A stretch of 64,000 nucleotides of DNA from Lineus longissimus (GCF_910592395.1 NC_088315.1:5148501-5212500), one strand, 5' to 3'; shown: positions 47,201 to 59,826, counted from the stretch's first letter. Numbers and translations: made by a program. The notes: generated from the letters alone by a model not told the origin.

Positions 47201-50200
47201 ACATTAGTACCTATTCAAAACTAAGCTGGTGTTAACCTAGAAAAGGAATTAGACATGTCAAGTTAGTAAAGAAAACATGGTTATGACAAACATAGTTGGT
47301 CAACATTGTATTTGGTGCTAATACGAGGAACTAAACTGGGTATGATAAATCCAAATGAACTGCTACTACTCTACACGAAGAGTGTTACTCCGAAGGTGTA
47401 CTATACGAGTCAACAGTGACATTTTCACCACTCATGTCTAACAAAGACAAGGTTAATATACAGTGGAATCTCCCTCAGCCGATTTCCTGAAAGCAGGACA
47501 CCCTCTCACTGTCACTGATTTTGGTCCCAAATTCACCATCTCCATTTATCTCTCTATAAAGTTATATAGCGTTTGGCACAATCATGGTGAAAAAAGTATA
47601 AAATCCAAATAACCCTATAAGAAATTGTCTAATTAGTGTTTCCCAGGCAAATAGGCTGTACTATAAGTACTTACTTCTTTCCAACCTTGATGTGGATGAT
47701 GAGGAAGACCACACCAAGCAAGATGCAGAGACATCCAACCACCAGATAGGCAATGCCGAGGAAGGAGTTCTTGCCGCCGAGCCATGAAGTTGTTGTCAAA
47801 ATCATACTCTTCGTGCCGTCGAACGCAGTGACAGGGAATGCTGGGTAGGGTCAAGGAAGCTTAAAGTGAATTTCGCATGACCAGCTTTTGTGGCTCACAA
47901 ACTCACTACCCCTTTCAGACAACCGTAACTGTCCAAACAGATTTTGAATTGACTAACACTTTGGACAAAGAAGACGAACATTAAAAGATTAACTTGAGAA
48001 TTAGTCTCACTGTGGAAGAAAGAGAACTTTAACAGCCTCGAGCAACTTGCTGCCTCAAATTTTCCACAAAATGCTGATAATCATGAACTCTCAGAAGTTA
48101 TTCAAAATGTTACACAAGGATACCATATGAAATCTTCAGTTTGTAATTGCCAGCTGGCAAACCATCCTTGAATTCAGCCTGAGTGTGGTCGATCCGACGG
48201 TAGAGCTTACGGAATGTTGGCAGAGCGGCCGTCCTCATCCAGACAATCAGATCTTCATTCACATAACCATTGTTGGATTCCTCTGTTTCATCGAGCTCCC
48301 AGACCGGCTTCACCCAGTTGATCGGCTTGTGTGTATTTTCGAAAGCTGAAAAGTACCCATTTCATGAAAACCTTTCTTTCAGATTGGAATAAAAGATCTA
48401 TTCAAGGAAACTAAAAGAACACTTTTTAGCCCTAAAGTGTTGATTGATTCTGAACTGCAGGTACCGACTGGTTGTCTCACCTAACATGAAATGTGAACTC
48501 CATCTGAGCAGTGTTTGGTGAGAAAACCAATACCAACAATCTTAAGGTATCAACTTGTATTCAAGCCAGTCGAAGATTAAAACATCAGCAAAACGTTAAC
48601 TTTCAGACAATAAAACTTTGTTGGATTGGAGCTACCCAGATGATACAGATTTGTACATCTTCAAGGGAATATTTCTGAACTGAATGATATTTGGTAAGCA
48701 CCCAACACCTCACAACAGCCCAAACAGACACTTACCAGTGCTCAAGTTCCCTCCTGCCTTTTTGGGAGGATTTTTGAATTTAACTGTCCTATCAGTAGTC
48801 CAGGCAATGTCGGTTTTGTTGAGGGCAACATTTACTGTGTCAGTGGTACTGCCCTCTTTATACTTCGCCAATTCCAAAGTATCTGCAAACATAATTAAAA
48901 CCTTTTTTCTGCGGATTACATTTACACCAGTGCATCACTGAGTCGAAATTAAATCATGTATTTTTTTACTGCTTAATCATGTTACTTTCCGATTTCACAA
49001 TCTCGACAATGCTCCAAAGGCCACTTGATGCTCGGGCCTTCTCCCACACTTAGTGAGTCTTGCCACTGCACTGAAATAATTGTACTGGAAATGTGGCACT
49101 GTTGTCCTAGCCAAGACTTGAGAACGAAACCCAGGAATGGGGAGGTTCTGTATCAACCTACTTACCATTGAACAAGCTGTTAGCAATTGCTCCGCATGGT
49201 GCGATTGGTACAAATGTTCCACTTTTATTGGCCGTCTTGAAGGGTTCACAATCTGAATTGAGGCTTGACGCAGTCACTGACGATCCCAGAAGCTGGTTGT
49301 CATCACGGGACTTGACATATCGGCGATGATTCTGATAGAAGTTTGTCAGCTGATAATACATATAGACTGTGCCCTGGAATGAGATTTCATCACAGAAGTC
49401 AAAGATTGAACAATTTTTGTAATGACTGATTTTATTTCGGACAGGTAACTTTTTTCTGAAACTTTCCCAAATACTTGAAGCCCTAGCCCTTGAAACAAGT
49501 ACAAGTATATGTTCTGTTTTGAAGGAACTACATGCAAACCACTTACCACCATGTTTTCCTTGACAGTAAAGTCCATTTCACAAGCACATGCCAAGTTTGA
49601 AGCCGTATTTGATTTGTTCCCAACAAAACTTGAACATTTTAGACCGACACCATTCTCTCGACAATCTGTGTAGTCTAATACAATTTCTTGTATCTGAAAC
49701 AGATAACCAATTACCGGGGGTATAGTTATTTTTTCGACACTATTTCGCATCACTGCAAACAATCTGATCCTATCTGCAGCTTGCTTAGGTCAAACAGACC
49801 TCAAGCCTATCTTGAATCTCCACCTAAATTTTCACTAGGTTTACTAGTAACTAGACACTTGGATTCCAAGGGGTCAGATGTGTGCAAAACAATTGCAAAT
49901 ACAATTTGACAAAGATCTAAATTCCTTCCTAAGGGAAGTTAGAGACAGTGTTTGATCATTCTTTTTCTGATTTTTTACACTTACATTATTAGATGAGATG
50001 AGTAATGCTACCCCAAGGGGGATAAATGCAATGCCAATGGCAAAGAATGCAGGAAGGACGGTGCCAGCAGTCAGAATAGGCTGCCATGCTGGCAGTCTCT
50101 GTTGTTTGAACTTTGTGTCTGAAATTAAGAGAAGATTTTTTTATAGCCTTTATAAAAATCGCTGTCTTTACTCAGTGTCAAAAGTCAAATGCATATTCTG

Positions 50201-51589
50201 TCATTCGACGGTAAGCCTACCTGGTACTTTGTCTTTTGAATTGATATCACTGTACATGTCAAATTCCACTTTGCACTCTTGTAAAATTGTAACAACAAGA
50301 TACTAGATGTACAATGCGAATAGTCCCAAGTGATTTGTTCGATTGAAAGGGCAAGGAAGTATTTCAACTCCTGCTTCATGCCCAGCTGTTGTTTGCCAAT
50401 AAAATAGAAATGTGATAAAAGCTGTTCACCATCTGTCATGTATTGGAAATTTTCAGAGAGGAATTTATGGAAGTTGAAAGGTCAGTAAATTTTGAATAAT
50501 ACCGCACTGGCACCATCCTGGTATAAGTGGTAGCGCCTGACAATCCTGTCAATCCTGGTAGCGCCTGACAAAATCATTTTTGCACCCAGACAGACTCACT
50601 GAGTTGGTGTTGCTTTTTCTGATAAAGTATGCAGCCAAATTTTGCTGTCTAGACTCTATAGATCCATGCACTTGATTGGGACCAACGTTTACGAAAAAGT
50701 CGCGTCTCGTCACGTTACAGTAATGTAAAATGCATGGTGACGTGACGACGGCCAACACTACGTCATGAAAACGTTGTTCCCAATCAAGTGCATGAATCTA
50801 TAGTATCACTCTCAAGTCAAATCAGAAAAGAAGCCTATGGATCTTCTTGAAGAAGTTTGTTTGGGCGCTGACCAATCGGGGACAGTTATGCATTTCACCT
50901 GGAACAAAGGCTCACAGTGGCTTATGGCATTGTCCGAAGGGTGCCTAAGCCTTCTAACGTGTTTGAGAGCGTTTATTTTGTTTGAGGCCTCATTCGTCTT
51001 TGTCGAAAAGGTTGCAGATTGAGATTGTGCCATTGTGTCAATCAAAATGAGGTTACCAATACCAGCTCGTAAGTCAAGTGTAGCCCTATGCTACAGTGCG
51101 ACGTCTATACAACTGCCCTCGTTACCGTCTATACAATTGACGAATTCGAAGAAGTATAGGCCCATTATCTACAACTGGTCGCTGTTGCAGGACTGTGACT
51201 ATCATTATCAAATATTGCAATGATGTATGGTATGGATATAGCTTGCCGTTGCAGAGCCAACAACCTAGGGATGGGCAAGTCACCAGTCCACTCCTAGTCC
51301 AGTGCCCTCAGTGTTTGAGGAACTCAATCAGGAAGTGTCTTGATGCATGTCATGTCATGATCATCGGGCTCTCTGGGCTGTTTTTTACATTATTTAGGCC
51401 TATTCAATTGGCATTTCCCGTTGTTGTCCCGGACTAAAATTGGTCATGAAAAACACTATGAAACGCTACACAACCACATCAAATAACAATAAATTCATAT
51501 TCTAAGTAAGTGTATCAATATTTAAGATAAAACACACCCTGAGGCTTTTTGCTTTTGCCTATCTCTTCGTTGGAAACAGGTGTTGCCAT
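44231..51589 (-). CDS. TMEM30A: Cell cycle control protein 50A (CDC50A), P4-ATPase beta subunit (eight coding exons)
   Basis: Obligate partner of P4-type lipid flippases, needed for their exit from the ER and for aminophospholipid flipping. Minus-strand exons: 51589-51538, 50118-49985, 49693-49547, 49373-49166, 48882-48736, 48345-48124, 47840-47675 and 44273-44231. All borders are GT-AG and the phases close to 372 residues (human 361). Landmarks: [11 protein letters not shown], a first membrane segment ([20 protein letters not shown]), the disulfide-rich exoplasmic part, [46 protein letters not shown], and a second membrane segment near the C terminus. If the last intron is retained, translation stops two bases into it (TAA at 47673-47671), giving a 359-residue form lacking only the 13-residue tail. 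The start is close to, and head to head with, API5. Confidence 0.93.
44985..45160 (-). mobile_element. tRNA-derived SINE
   Basis: Minus strand: a head resembling a tRNA, with GAGCTATCAGAGTGGCTC (A-box-like) and GGTTTGATTCCCGG (B-box match to GGTTCGANTCC), followed by a body with GGGTGGATGGTTTTCTCC. The body shares a domain with the fragment at 11675-11775. Probably an old, inactive RNA polymerase III retroposon. Confidence 0.65.
47458..47550. mobile_element. Degenerate terminus of the pogo/Tigger-like family
   Basis: CAGTGGAATCTCCCTCAGCC followed by AGGACACCCTCTC resembles the left end of the element at 30589. No matching right end was found. Confidence 0.45.
50656..50803. mobile_element. 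Foldback element (148 bp) in TMEM30A intron 1
   Basis: CTATAGATCCATGCACTTGA with continuing TTGGGACCAACGTTT at the left is mirrored by AACGTTGTTCCCAA and TCAAGTGCATGAATCTATAG at the right, two mismatches over about 35 bp. The inner part (GTCACGTTAC ... GTGACGTGAC) also pairs. No coding capacity. Confidence 0.8.
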
Positions 51590-51924
51590 TTTTGTGTTTT
51601 CTTGTTTTCTTCCAAAATGGAGATTTTTGGCATACAGAGTTAGCGGTTTGTGAAGTACACGATACAAAAAATACTAAAGTACTTCGCACGGCCAAAAAAA
51701 GTAATATCATAATATGTAAAATTCAAAAAAATACCATGTATACACATCTAAATTTTATTCTGACACAATATTTCTGCATTTTGATGAAGTTAATGATTAG
51801 GTTTGTCGATAAATTATTCTTGCGTTTGTCTGAGATGCGCACACGTGTACTGCGCATAACGAAATCGTCAACTTTTCACATTTTCTGCAGATACTGCTGC
51901 ATCAAATCCTTTCGTACAGCAGAA
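51590..51924. promoter_or_regulatory. Bidirectional promoter region of TMEM30A and API5
   Basis: Only 335 bases separate the two start codons, so both 5' UTRs and promoters must fit here or overlap. No TATA box at a sensible place. CACGTG-like ACACGTGTAC and TGCGCAT at about 51840-51858 are possible activator sites. Confidence 0.6.
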
Positions 51925-54900
51925 ATGGTTTCCGTAGAAGACTTATATAAGCACTGTGATAATCTTGATAAAGCAAAGGACAAAATAACTGAAGTAAGCA
52001 TTGCATCATTTGTTTCATTAATGAGATATTTGCATGTTCATTTTGCCGGTGTCTGGTTTTACTTGTGCACAATGTACGTGCGTGAATGTACTCGATACTT
52101 ACAGGGAGTCCCAAAAAAACTTTTTTTATTTTTCGCTTGGAAAGGAAATTGTGCTTCTGCTACGAGGTCTTAAACTTACCTGTTTTTTTCTGCTTCAGCA
52201 TGAGGACCAATACCTGGCTATTTTAAAGGCTGTCAATGGAGGGAGCAGTGAGAAGAAGCTGGCTTCACAGCTGATTGCAAGATTCTTCAAAAGTTTCCCA
52301 AATGTAGCTGAACAAGCTATCAATGCCTTGCTGGACCTTTGCGAGGACGACGATGTAGAAGTATGTTTTTACCAGTTTTTTTTGCCGTTACTTGGCCTTC
52401 TCCTTTCTGGTGCCACACGCTATCCTATGACCCTCCTGCAATGAGTTATTTGATAGCCAGAGAACCTATTGAGCCTTGAAGTTAGATTACATGTCATTGC
52501 CGTAGTTTGATATGCATTCTTATTGAAAGTAAAGCTATTTCTACATCATTGGCATAAGTTCCAAAACCATTTCACTGATACCCTTGAATGATATCATCAA
52601 CTTCTTTGAATCTTTTCAAATTCTCAGTATAGGGATTATCATTATCATTCGTATTAGTATTAATGATCATGCACAAGCTCTTAAAACAACTTGACCCTTA
52701 CCTGAAACTAAACCTTGTTTTTCAGATTCGTAAGCATGCCATCCGAGCCCTTCCTTCCTTGTGCAAAGACAACAAGGACTACGTTTCCCGAATCGCTGAT
52801 GTCTTGACCCAGCTGTTCCAGACAGACGATCCACAGGAAATGCATCTGGTTCAGACGTCATTACTGAGTGTGTTCAAATTGGATCTCAAAGGTATGAGAA
52901 AACATTAGCTGTATAAAGGTACAACCTGCCGAAATGCTTCCTCTATCCTGATCTATCCCTGAATTGTTTCTTCCATTGGGGATTAATGGCTGGGCTTTTA
53001 ACAAGGCACACCACTGAGTGAGACCACCTTGCAATCACTTTGTCCTTAGGTAAGGCACCCATAGTTCCTTTTGACTTGAGTACATTAAAATACCTCAGTG
53101 TGATATTAAGTCAAGCTCACATGTCCTAACTTGGCTCATTATTGGCTCTGTAGACAATTTTCGGGCGATTTGTTCTGTAGGAGGATGCTGTGATACAATC
53201 TTTAATTCCTCATCTTTCCAGATGCTCTCAGTGGGCTCTTTTCTCAGATTATGACCGGTGAAGATGTCATACGTGATGGTGCCATAAAATTCTTGCACAA
53301 GAAGATTTTAACATTGCCAGAGGATCTATTCTCAAAAGACATTGAGGACTTGATCTTATCTGAGAGCAAAAAGGTATGTTTCTGTTGATTGATTATTGGT
53401 TTGTCAGTGTCGACTGTCAGTGAGTGAAAATGGAAAACAAAATGAATAAAATTTCAGTAAAATAGGATTTTTTTACCATCGAAAACTTTTTCTGACTCAA
53501 TATGTCTATCATCTAAACCATTCAGCAACAAGAGAAGTTCTCTCTGCACTCGAAATAAAAGCCTGAAAAGGATTCAGATTTGTGAAGACCAGGTAACCAA
53601 CAGGAAGAGGTTAACGTTGGTGACTTAATAACCAGCTGGAAGAGTCAAATGCGTTTTTTCAATGTGTTGCATTGCTCACAAATTTCTCTTCTTTTTCAGG
53701 TTTTACAAGACGTTACCGGTGATGAATTTGTGGTGTTCATGAAAGTACTCTCCAACTTGAAGATCTGTGGCACGGTACAAGGCCGACAACAATTAGTAGA
53801 CATTATAGCAGATCAGCTGGACTTGGACCAGACATTCTCACCACAGGATACAGATAGTGTTGACAGACTCATTCAGTGCGGTAAACAGGCACTACCATTA
53901 TTTTCGGTAAGTTTAGAGGAAACTGAAAATCATTGTTATAACTTATGATGATAAGATGATCCGTAATCTTTTGTTGCATAGCATTTCTTTGTATTGTTAA
54001 ACAAGAGAATTGTAAATCTAGGAGTTGTGTATCTCCCCTGTTTCTCTGTTGGGTGAAAGGGTCATGAAATTTGGTGTTGTTTGCATCTGAAGCTATATCT
54101 TGGTGTGTGAATGTGATTCCCAGCCTCAGCCAAATTGCTTTCTCTTTTATGAATACTGTAGATGTTACATTTCTGATGTGTGTGCCCTATCAAAAATAAG
54201 AAGTCTTAACATATTCTTTATCCTTCTCTTTTCAGAAAAATGTCCACTCCCGAAAATTTGTTGAGTATATCATTGACCAAGTTTTGCCACTCCTACATGG
54301 AATAGTCAGTGAAAATGAAAATGAAGACACACAACTGGAGATCCTCAAGTTATTTGCCGACATGTCGACATTTATTGGTGAAATGGATAACCTTCCTGAC
54401 AGACTTGATAAAGTTTACACCAGGCTGCTGGTAGGTTGTGATTGTAATGAAGTTGGTTTCACTGGATCTTTTCCCATCCAACTTGAACGCTGTGTTTTGC
54501 CATTAGATTTATTCTCGGACTACTTGAATCTTATGTTGCTTCAGAATGTTGGTTGCTTCTTAAGGAGAGTTGGAAGCTAGGATATAAAGGGTACATAAAC
54601 ATGTATGTACTCAAGTTCTGACTCGTACCTAAATTGAAAATTGAGTCCAATGTTGGGTACAGATTTAACCTTGTGTAGCTTTGTAGGACTCCTCGCATTT
54701 GCAGCAACCTCAAGTATCAAATGTTGGACTCAAATCTTATTTTTTCAAATATTGGACCATGTTAGTAAAGTAACATTTGATGCGGTCGTAACGTTAAACT
54801 TTAGTCCTATGATAATAAAAAGAAAGAAGGAACCAAGCATGTAACATCGTTATTCTTCCTCTCCAGGAATACATGCCGTTACCGCCAGCCGATGAGAATG

Positions 54901-55967
54901 GTGAATCAGACACGAGTGACCAACCTAAACTTCAATTCTCGTACGTCGAATGCCTCATGTATGCCTTCCATCAAATTGGTCGAAGACACCAAGAATTCCT
55001 CATACACGAAGACAATGCTGAGCGATTAAAAGATTTCAGATTACGGTAAGTGTAGGCCCTACCCCAGTTTGGCAAGTCTCATCATATTACAACATTGTAC
55101 TATCCTGTCATTGTCGTATTTGACCACTCAAGGTACACAGAACTTCAATTACCCTGATTACGTCAATTGCTGATATCTTCTTGAAATTTGTTTTTCTTTA
55201 ATCCCGTTTTTTCGGATGTTCCAGGTTACAATACTTTGCCCGAGGTTCAACAGCTTACTGTAAACAGTTGAAGACGGCGTTAGAAGGCAAAACCGGTGAA
55301 GCACTCAAAACCGACGAGAACAAAATCAAAGTAGCTGCTCTAAAGATCACAACTAATATCAATGCACTTATTAGAGACTTGTTCCACAACCCACCATCTT
55401 ATAAATCCATCCTAACATTGTCTTGGAAACCACTAGTGGTAAGTATCCCTGAAAACCATCTGTCACTGAAAACCATCTGTCATGTGACTAGCTGGCTCAG
55501 CTGTTGTATTGGTTGTCTGAATCCATCAGTGAGTTTTAACTATTGGACTTCCACTCATTTTACCTATTCCATGCTTTCAGCGGCCGAGTACTGTAGCGGC
55601 ACCAATCGCTCAAAAACGAACATCATCAACCGAGAGTGGTGCTGGTGGGAAGAGATCATTCAGAGAAGAACGTGCCATTTATGCTCCACCAAGTGGAAAG
55701 TTCAGTGACAAGGCAGGTAGTTTCCCAGGTAAGTTGCAAGTTTCAGGAGAATGTTTAGGTGCGCGATTTTGAAAAAAAATTCCACTGTATCAGGCTATTA
55801 TAATGTACATGTATCTTTATGAGACGAAATAAAAAGAAAAATTACAAAAGAAACCAATTTTGAATATCATCTACTTTATTTTTGCAGCCGGTGCCGGTGG
55901 GCGAGGACGTGGTGGATTCCGTGGTCGAGGACGGGGACGAGGATTCAATCGGGGCGTGAGGTTCTAA
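51925..55967 (+). CDS. API5: Apoptosis inhibitor 5 (ten coding exons)
   Basis: Nuclear HEAT/ARM-repeat scaffold linked to suppression of E2F1-dependent apoptosis and to nuclear mRNP complexes. Exons: 51925-51993, 52199-52360, 52726-52891, 53222-53373, 53700-53906, 54236-54430, 54867-55045, 55225-55438, 55581-55728 and 55888-55967. GT-AG borders; phases close to 523 residues. Family landmarks: LLDLCEDDDVEIRKHAI, ADVLTQLFQTDD, GRQQLVDIIADQ, QFSYVECLMYAFHQIGR, LQYFARG, LEGKTGEALKT and SYKSILTLSWKP. The tail has a basic KR-containing segment and ends in an RGG box (GRGRGGFRGRGRGRGF). The frame stays open upstream of the chosen ATG, but MVSVEDLY aligns with the human N terminus. The 3' UTR probably ends after AATAAA at 56953-56958. 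Confidence 0.96.
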
Positions 55968-57170
55968 ACGTTTGGAGACAAGACTACCATTGCTGCGATA
56001 ACGGGTCTTAACCGAAAACAGATTACCAGTGGTACAGCTAGTTCAAAGAACTGAACAACTGAAGTACCCATGGTGTCTGACAGTAGAGACTCAAATCAGG
56101 CGGAGAATTTTATTGGAAAACGAAACGGAACTTTTAAGGACAAGTTACTTTGTCCACGAATGGTATTGGAAATCCTGATCCAGTTTCGACTCTTTGATAT
56201 TCCCTGATTTTGAGAACGCTTGCCCTCAGTACCAGATTGTCCGGTACGAAATAGGGCAAATGAGCTAGCAGATCCAGTTGGACTCAGAAACATTTCTAAC
56301 TTCAACCCGCTTGTCTGTTACGATTGGTGTGATGTGGGCAGTTTCATGTAAATACACATCATAAGAGTCATTACTGTAAATATGAACTTTAGTTACGTAT
56401 CGTCTAGTGGCAGACGTTTACAGAAACATTTGCATATTTCAGCTTTACCATAGCAGTTATAGTTGTACTGACTGGATGATGTGGGACCGTGTTTTAATTT
56501 AATTTTCTTCAGTTTCAACTCATTTGGGAATGCTTGTTAGTTATGAATGTCTTTGTATTGTCGGTTGATGAACATGTACATGTATGCATAAGGCCCTTGA
56601 AGTAATACCAGTAACTATAAAAGTCAACAGATCTATTATTGGTAGGAAATACGAATGTGAAGTTTCATCTGTTTTCTGAGCTATGTTGACATCAGGCATG
56701 ATGCTATTAACGTTGGTTGCTAGGTCCTATTGCAGCCAACGTTATGTCTGATTCTAGCCTAACTTGATGTTTTTATTGATAGTGTTATGTAACAACTATT
56801 GCCAGCTATAAAATAATGTGTATCAATATTTATTTGAGTTTCTGCGCATTATGTTGCACCATGGCGTCAGTTTTTTTAAATGCTTAAATGTTTCTTCTTG
56901 AACAAAGTTTTATGTTGACCTCAGATTTGGGTCTTGGCATTTGATATATGAAAATAAAAATACATGTACAAGGTACATTTCAAAACAGAATTCTAGTTCT
57001 CTTTTCTGAGAAGCAAACTTCCCCGCCTCAAAGCTGGAGGCTGAAGTCCGATGATAACATACTATTGTCTTTGTACAGTAATCTTCATTCGACCAATGGT
57101 TGAATCTCTATGACTTGGTATGACAGAATTCTGCCATTTGCTCCATGGCGGTATCTCATCCTTACCACAT

Positions 57171-57354
57171 CGTCACGCTCCTAAACAAGTTGCCTATCTC
57201 ATTTTTCCAAATTCAATGTATTTTGTACCAATAGGCCTATATTGCCAATGAGGGAGGCATTTTTACAGATAGTGTATCACGTGGTTGGGAGTTGAGATAG
57301 GCAGTTTAATTTTCTTCAAACATTGAGTTAGGCAATTTGTTTAGGAGCATGACG
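57171..57354. mobile_element. MITE of about 184 bp with ~30-bp terminal inverted repeats
   Basis: Left end GTCACGCTCCTAAACAAGTT followed by GCCTATCTCA; right end reads, in reverse complement, GTCATGCTCCTAAACAAATT then GCCTAACTCA. Three to four mismatches over about 30 bp. No coding capacity. Confidence 0.7.
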
Positions 57355-57477
57355 ACATCCTACTTCCTTTATAGGAAGGTTGAGTGATACCTGTGGAGCA
57401 AAGTGGACAGACAAGTATAGGGGAAGATGACCTATAAAATTGTCTATTGAGGAACAGAATCCCATGTGATGAACCTG

Positions 57478-57741
57478 GGCCCGGTTTCACAAAGAATCTT
57501 AAGTCTGTTTTGGTGACTTAAGTATGAGAATTTCTTAAGTTTTGTCTTAAGTTGATTCACAAAGAATCTTAACTCGCCTAGCCGACTTAAGTACCCCAAA
57601 AACTTAAGCACGGTAGCTACCGTACTTAAGTCGGAATGAAGGACACAAGATGCTTTGAGATTCGTACTTAAGTTTTTGACTTGGCTTAGTCAAAATATTA
57701 TGACTTAAGACAAACACTTAAGATTCTTTGAGAAACCGGGT
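57478..57741. mobile_element. Palindromic MITE of about 264 bp rich in CTTAAG
   Basis: Left end CCCGGTTTCACAAAGAATCT then TAAG; right end, in reverse complement, ACCCGGTTTCTCAAAGAATC then TTAAG. CTTAAG recurs many times inside and the centre is CGGTAGCTACCG, so the whole element can fold on itself. Confidence 0.8.
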
Positions 57742-57742
57742 C

Positions 57743-58115
57743 ACATTATAGGTTCAGTATGTTTCAATTAAACATGAAAGGTTGAGGATTGCTCCAAAGT
57801 AATCTTTGCTATCGAGGTCGTTCATTGGTCTACTTTGTGATGGGGCGGGTTATCAGGTGTGGATCTGCTCGTGCTGGCCTTGGCTGTGGGTGTAACAGCA
57901 TCTGTTATCTCGCCAGGTCTGGTTGTGACAGTATCTGCAATCTCATCAGGCTGGTTGTGGCAGCATCTGCAATCTCATGCAGGTCTGGTTGTGCCAGCAT
58001 TTCCTGTCTATCAGGTCTGGTTGTGAGAGCATATGTTGTATTATCAGGTCTGGTTGTGGCAGCATATTATGGTATGGTTGTTGCAGTATATCTGCTGTCT
58101 CTTCAGGTCTGGTGT
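57743..58115 (+). repeat. Minisatellite-bearing duplicated segment, copy 1
   Basis: Starts CACATTATAGGTTCAGTATG and contains TCCAAAGTAATCTTTGCTAT, then a ~34-bp array built on CAGGTCTGGTTGTGACAGCA and variants. The same order recurs at 59443-59750. Confidence 0.8.
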
Positions 58116-59442
58116 TCTGATTTCATGCAATCCCTTGATGAAAATGATCAGTATTCATTCACCATGTGAAAATGAGACACAGATTTCTTAAGCGTGGAGA
58201 CAAGGTCGACCCTGTAGAAACATGGTGCACTACGTTGGGAGAGTACACCACCATGTAGAGTTTCGTGAGTTTCCTCATCAGCCTCAGGTAGGCCAATGAT
58301 TTTGACAGGACCTCAGTTGGCGCCATCTGAGCTAAAAAAGTGGAACTACGCGATTACTTAAAATTAAAAATTGCCTCATTGTGAGGTGGAAATATCCCCC
58401 TTGTTAGGGGGGGAACGGGGGACGAATTATTCCATGAACCCCAAACATGGTACTGCCGACCGTTGCCGGCCACAGCGTCTCTTTGCTCCGAACTTACTTA
58501 CTGGGTAGGACCCTTATATGCAGTACAAATTCTCGCTGCATTACTCCTGTGTGGACGTTTCATGTGCGTACTATGTAGTATGGCTGGCCAACGGCAGGGG
58601 AGCCAGGAGCGGGCTCCGGACGCAATTAAATCTGCGATAGGGTCCGTGCACATTCTGTATACATACATTTTCGTGATTTAAAAAAAAATCAATGCTGGGA
58701 GTTTCATCAAACTTTGCAGAAGTGTAGTACTATATCTTGTCAATGTCATAAGTGAATTTGAAAAAGTTCCAATGATTCTAAATTATCTTATTAGCATTTT
58801 CATGAGACATGTCAGAATTTGACACTCGCCGACAGGCGACACGGCCCGTCACGGGGCCGTGTTTTTGACTGTTAATCCCATCTGCCATGTTTCAGGCCCT
58901 CTAAAACGCGAAACAGCCTGCAATGGCCCTCTGTCCTCTCGCAGGCATTCCCCCCCCCCCCCACCCCCTCCCCCGCTTACCCCCTCCACATACAAGTATA
59001 AACCCCGGGAGTACCCACGGACGTTTAGAAAGCAAGTTTAAAAATAATAGGTAAAATGCCCCTGCTGGTCTCAACTTGTCACAATCTTGTCCATTGACAA
59101 TACAAAGTTATCTTTATGTGTGCATGGGCAGGAAGCCAGTAATAGTTAAGCTATCAATTTTAATTGCGAAACACAAACTCGTTTGACACCGTTCCCACCA
59201 TCTCTCGGAGCGTGTGGAGAATAAAGAAAGGTTACCCTTATCGGATCAAATAATGTTAGACCTTAGAGTAACTAGACTGGGTTACTCTAAGGTTAGACCA
59301 AATTCCAGAGCGGCTCTATAGTCTCCAGGCCCATCCTATTCTTGGCACAACTTGGCCGATATCGGACCGATATCACGCCGATGAGTAAAACGACATAAAG
59401 GGCACTCAGACTTGGGCCTCTATCCTTCCTATTGACCTGGTC

Positions 59443-59750
59443 ACATTATTGGTTCAGTATGTTTCAAAACATGAACGCGGATTGAGGATTGCTCCCAAGG
59501 ATTGCTCCGAAGTAATCTTTGCTATCGAGCTCGTTCATTGGTCTGCTTTGAGATGGATTATCAGGTGTGGATCTGCTCGTGCTGCCCTTGGCTCTGGGTG
59601 TAACAGCATTTGTTATCTCGCCAGGTCTGGTTGTGACAGCATCTGCAATCTCATCAGGTCTGGTTGTGCCAGCATCTCCTGTCTATCAGGTCTGGTTGGG
59701 ACAGCCGAAATGCTGTATTATCAGGTCTGGTTGTGACAGCATGTTGAGGT
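59443..59750 (+). repeat. Minisatellite-bearing duplicated segment, copy 2
   Basis: Starts CACATTATTGGTTCAGTATG, contains TCCGAAGTAATCTTTGCTAT and the CAGGTCTGGTTGTGACAGCA array. Copy number of the inner unit differs from copy 1. An open frame through it is a repeat translation, not a gene. Confidence 0.8.
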
Positions 59751-59762
59751 AAGGTTGGCGCT

Positions 59763-59826
59763 AGGAAATTTCGTCCCCGGAAAACTCGTCCCCAGAAAAT
59801 TCGCCCCGAGGAAAATTTGTCCCTGG
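59763..59826. repeat. Short tandem array of ~17 bp units
   Basis: Four units of the type AAATTCGTCCCCGGAAA with substitutions (TCGTCCCC, TCGTCCCC, TCGCCCC, TTGTCCC). Confidence 0.75.

Larger units (their letters stand above)
44274..47674. other. Last intron of TMEM30A (3.4 kb), repeat-bearing
   Basis: Contains a tRNA-derived SINE (44985-45160) and a degenerate pogo-like terminus (47458-47550). The open frame 45375-45686 (103 codons, plus strand) has no motif. Confidence 0.5.

Noticed and set aside
50812-51045. 77-codon minus-strand frame as a first exon of TMEM30A
   Set aside because: It cannot donate the phase needed by exon 50118-49985; the 17-codon exon at 51589-51538 does so exactly and sits at the shared promoter.
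51580-51924. In-frame upstream extension of API5
   Set aside because: Open in frame, but MVSVEDLY aligns with the known N terminus, and the upstream part is antisense to TMEM30A exon 1 and has no family similarity.
52105-52135. Transposon end ACAGGGAGTCCCAAAAAAAC
   Set aside because: Resembles a common transposon terminus, also seen at 21706, but no partner end is nearby in either place.
59240-59305. Inverted repeat around TTAGAGTAAC
   Set aside because: Arms of only about 12 bp match; too short to call an element.
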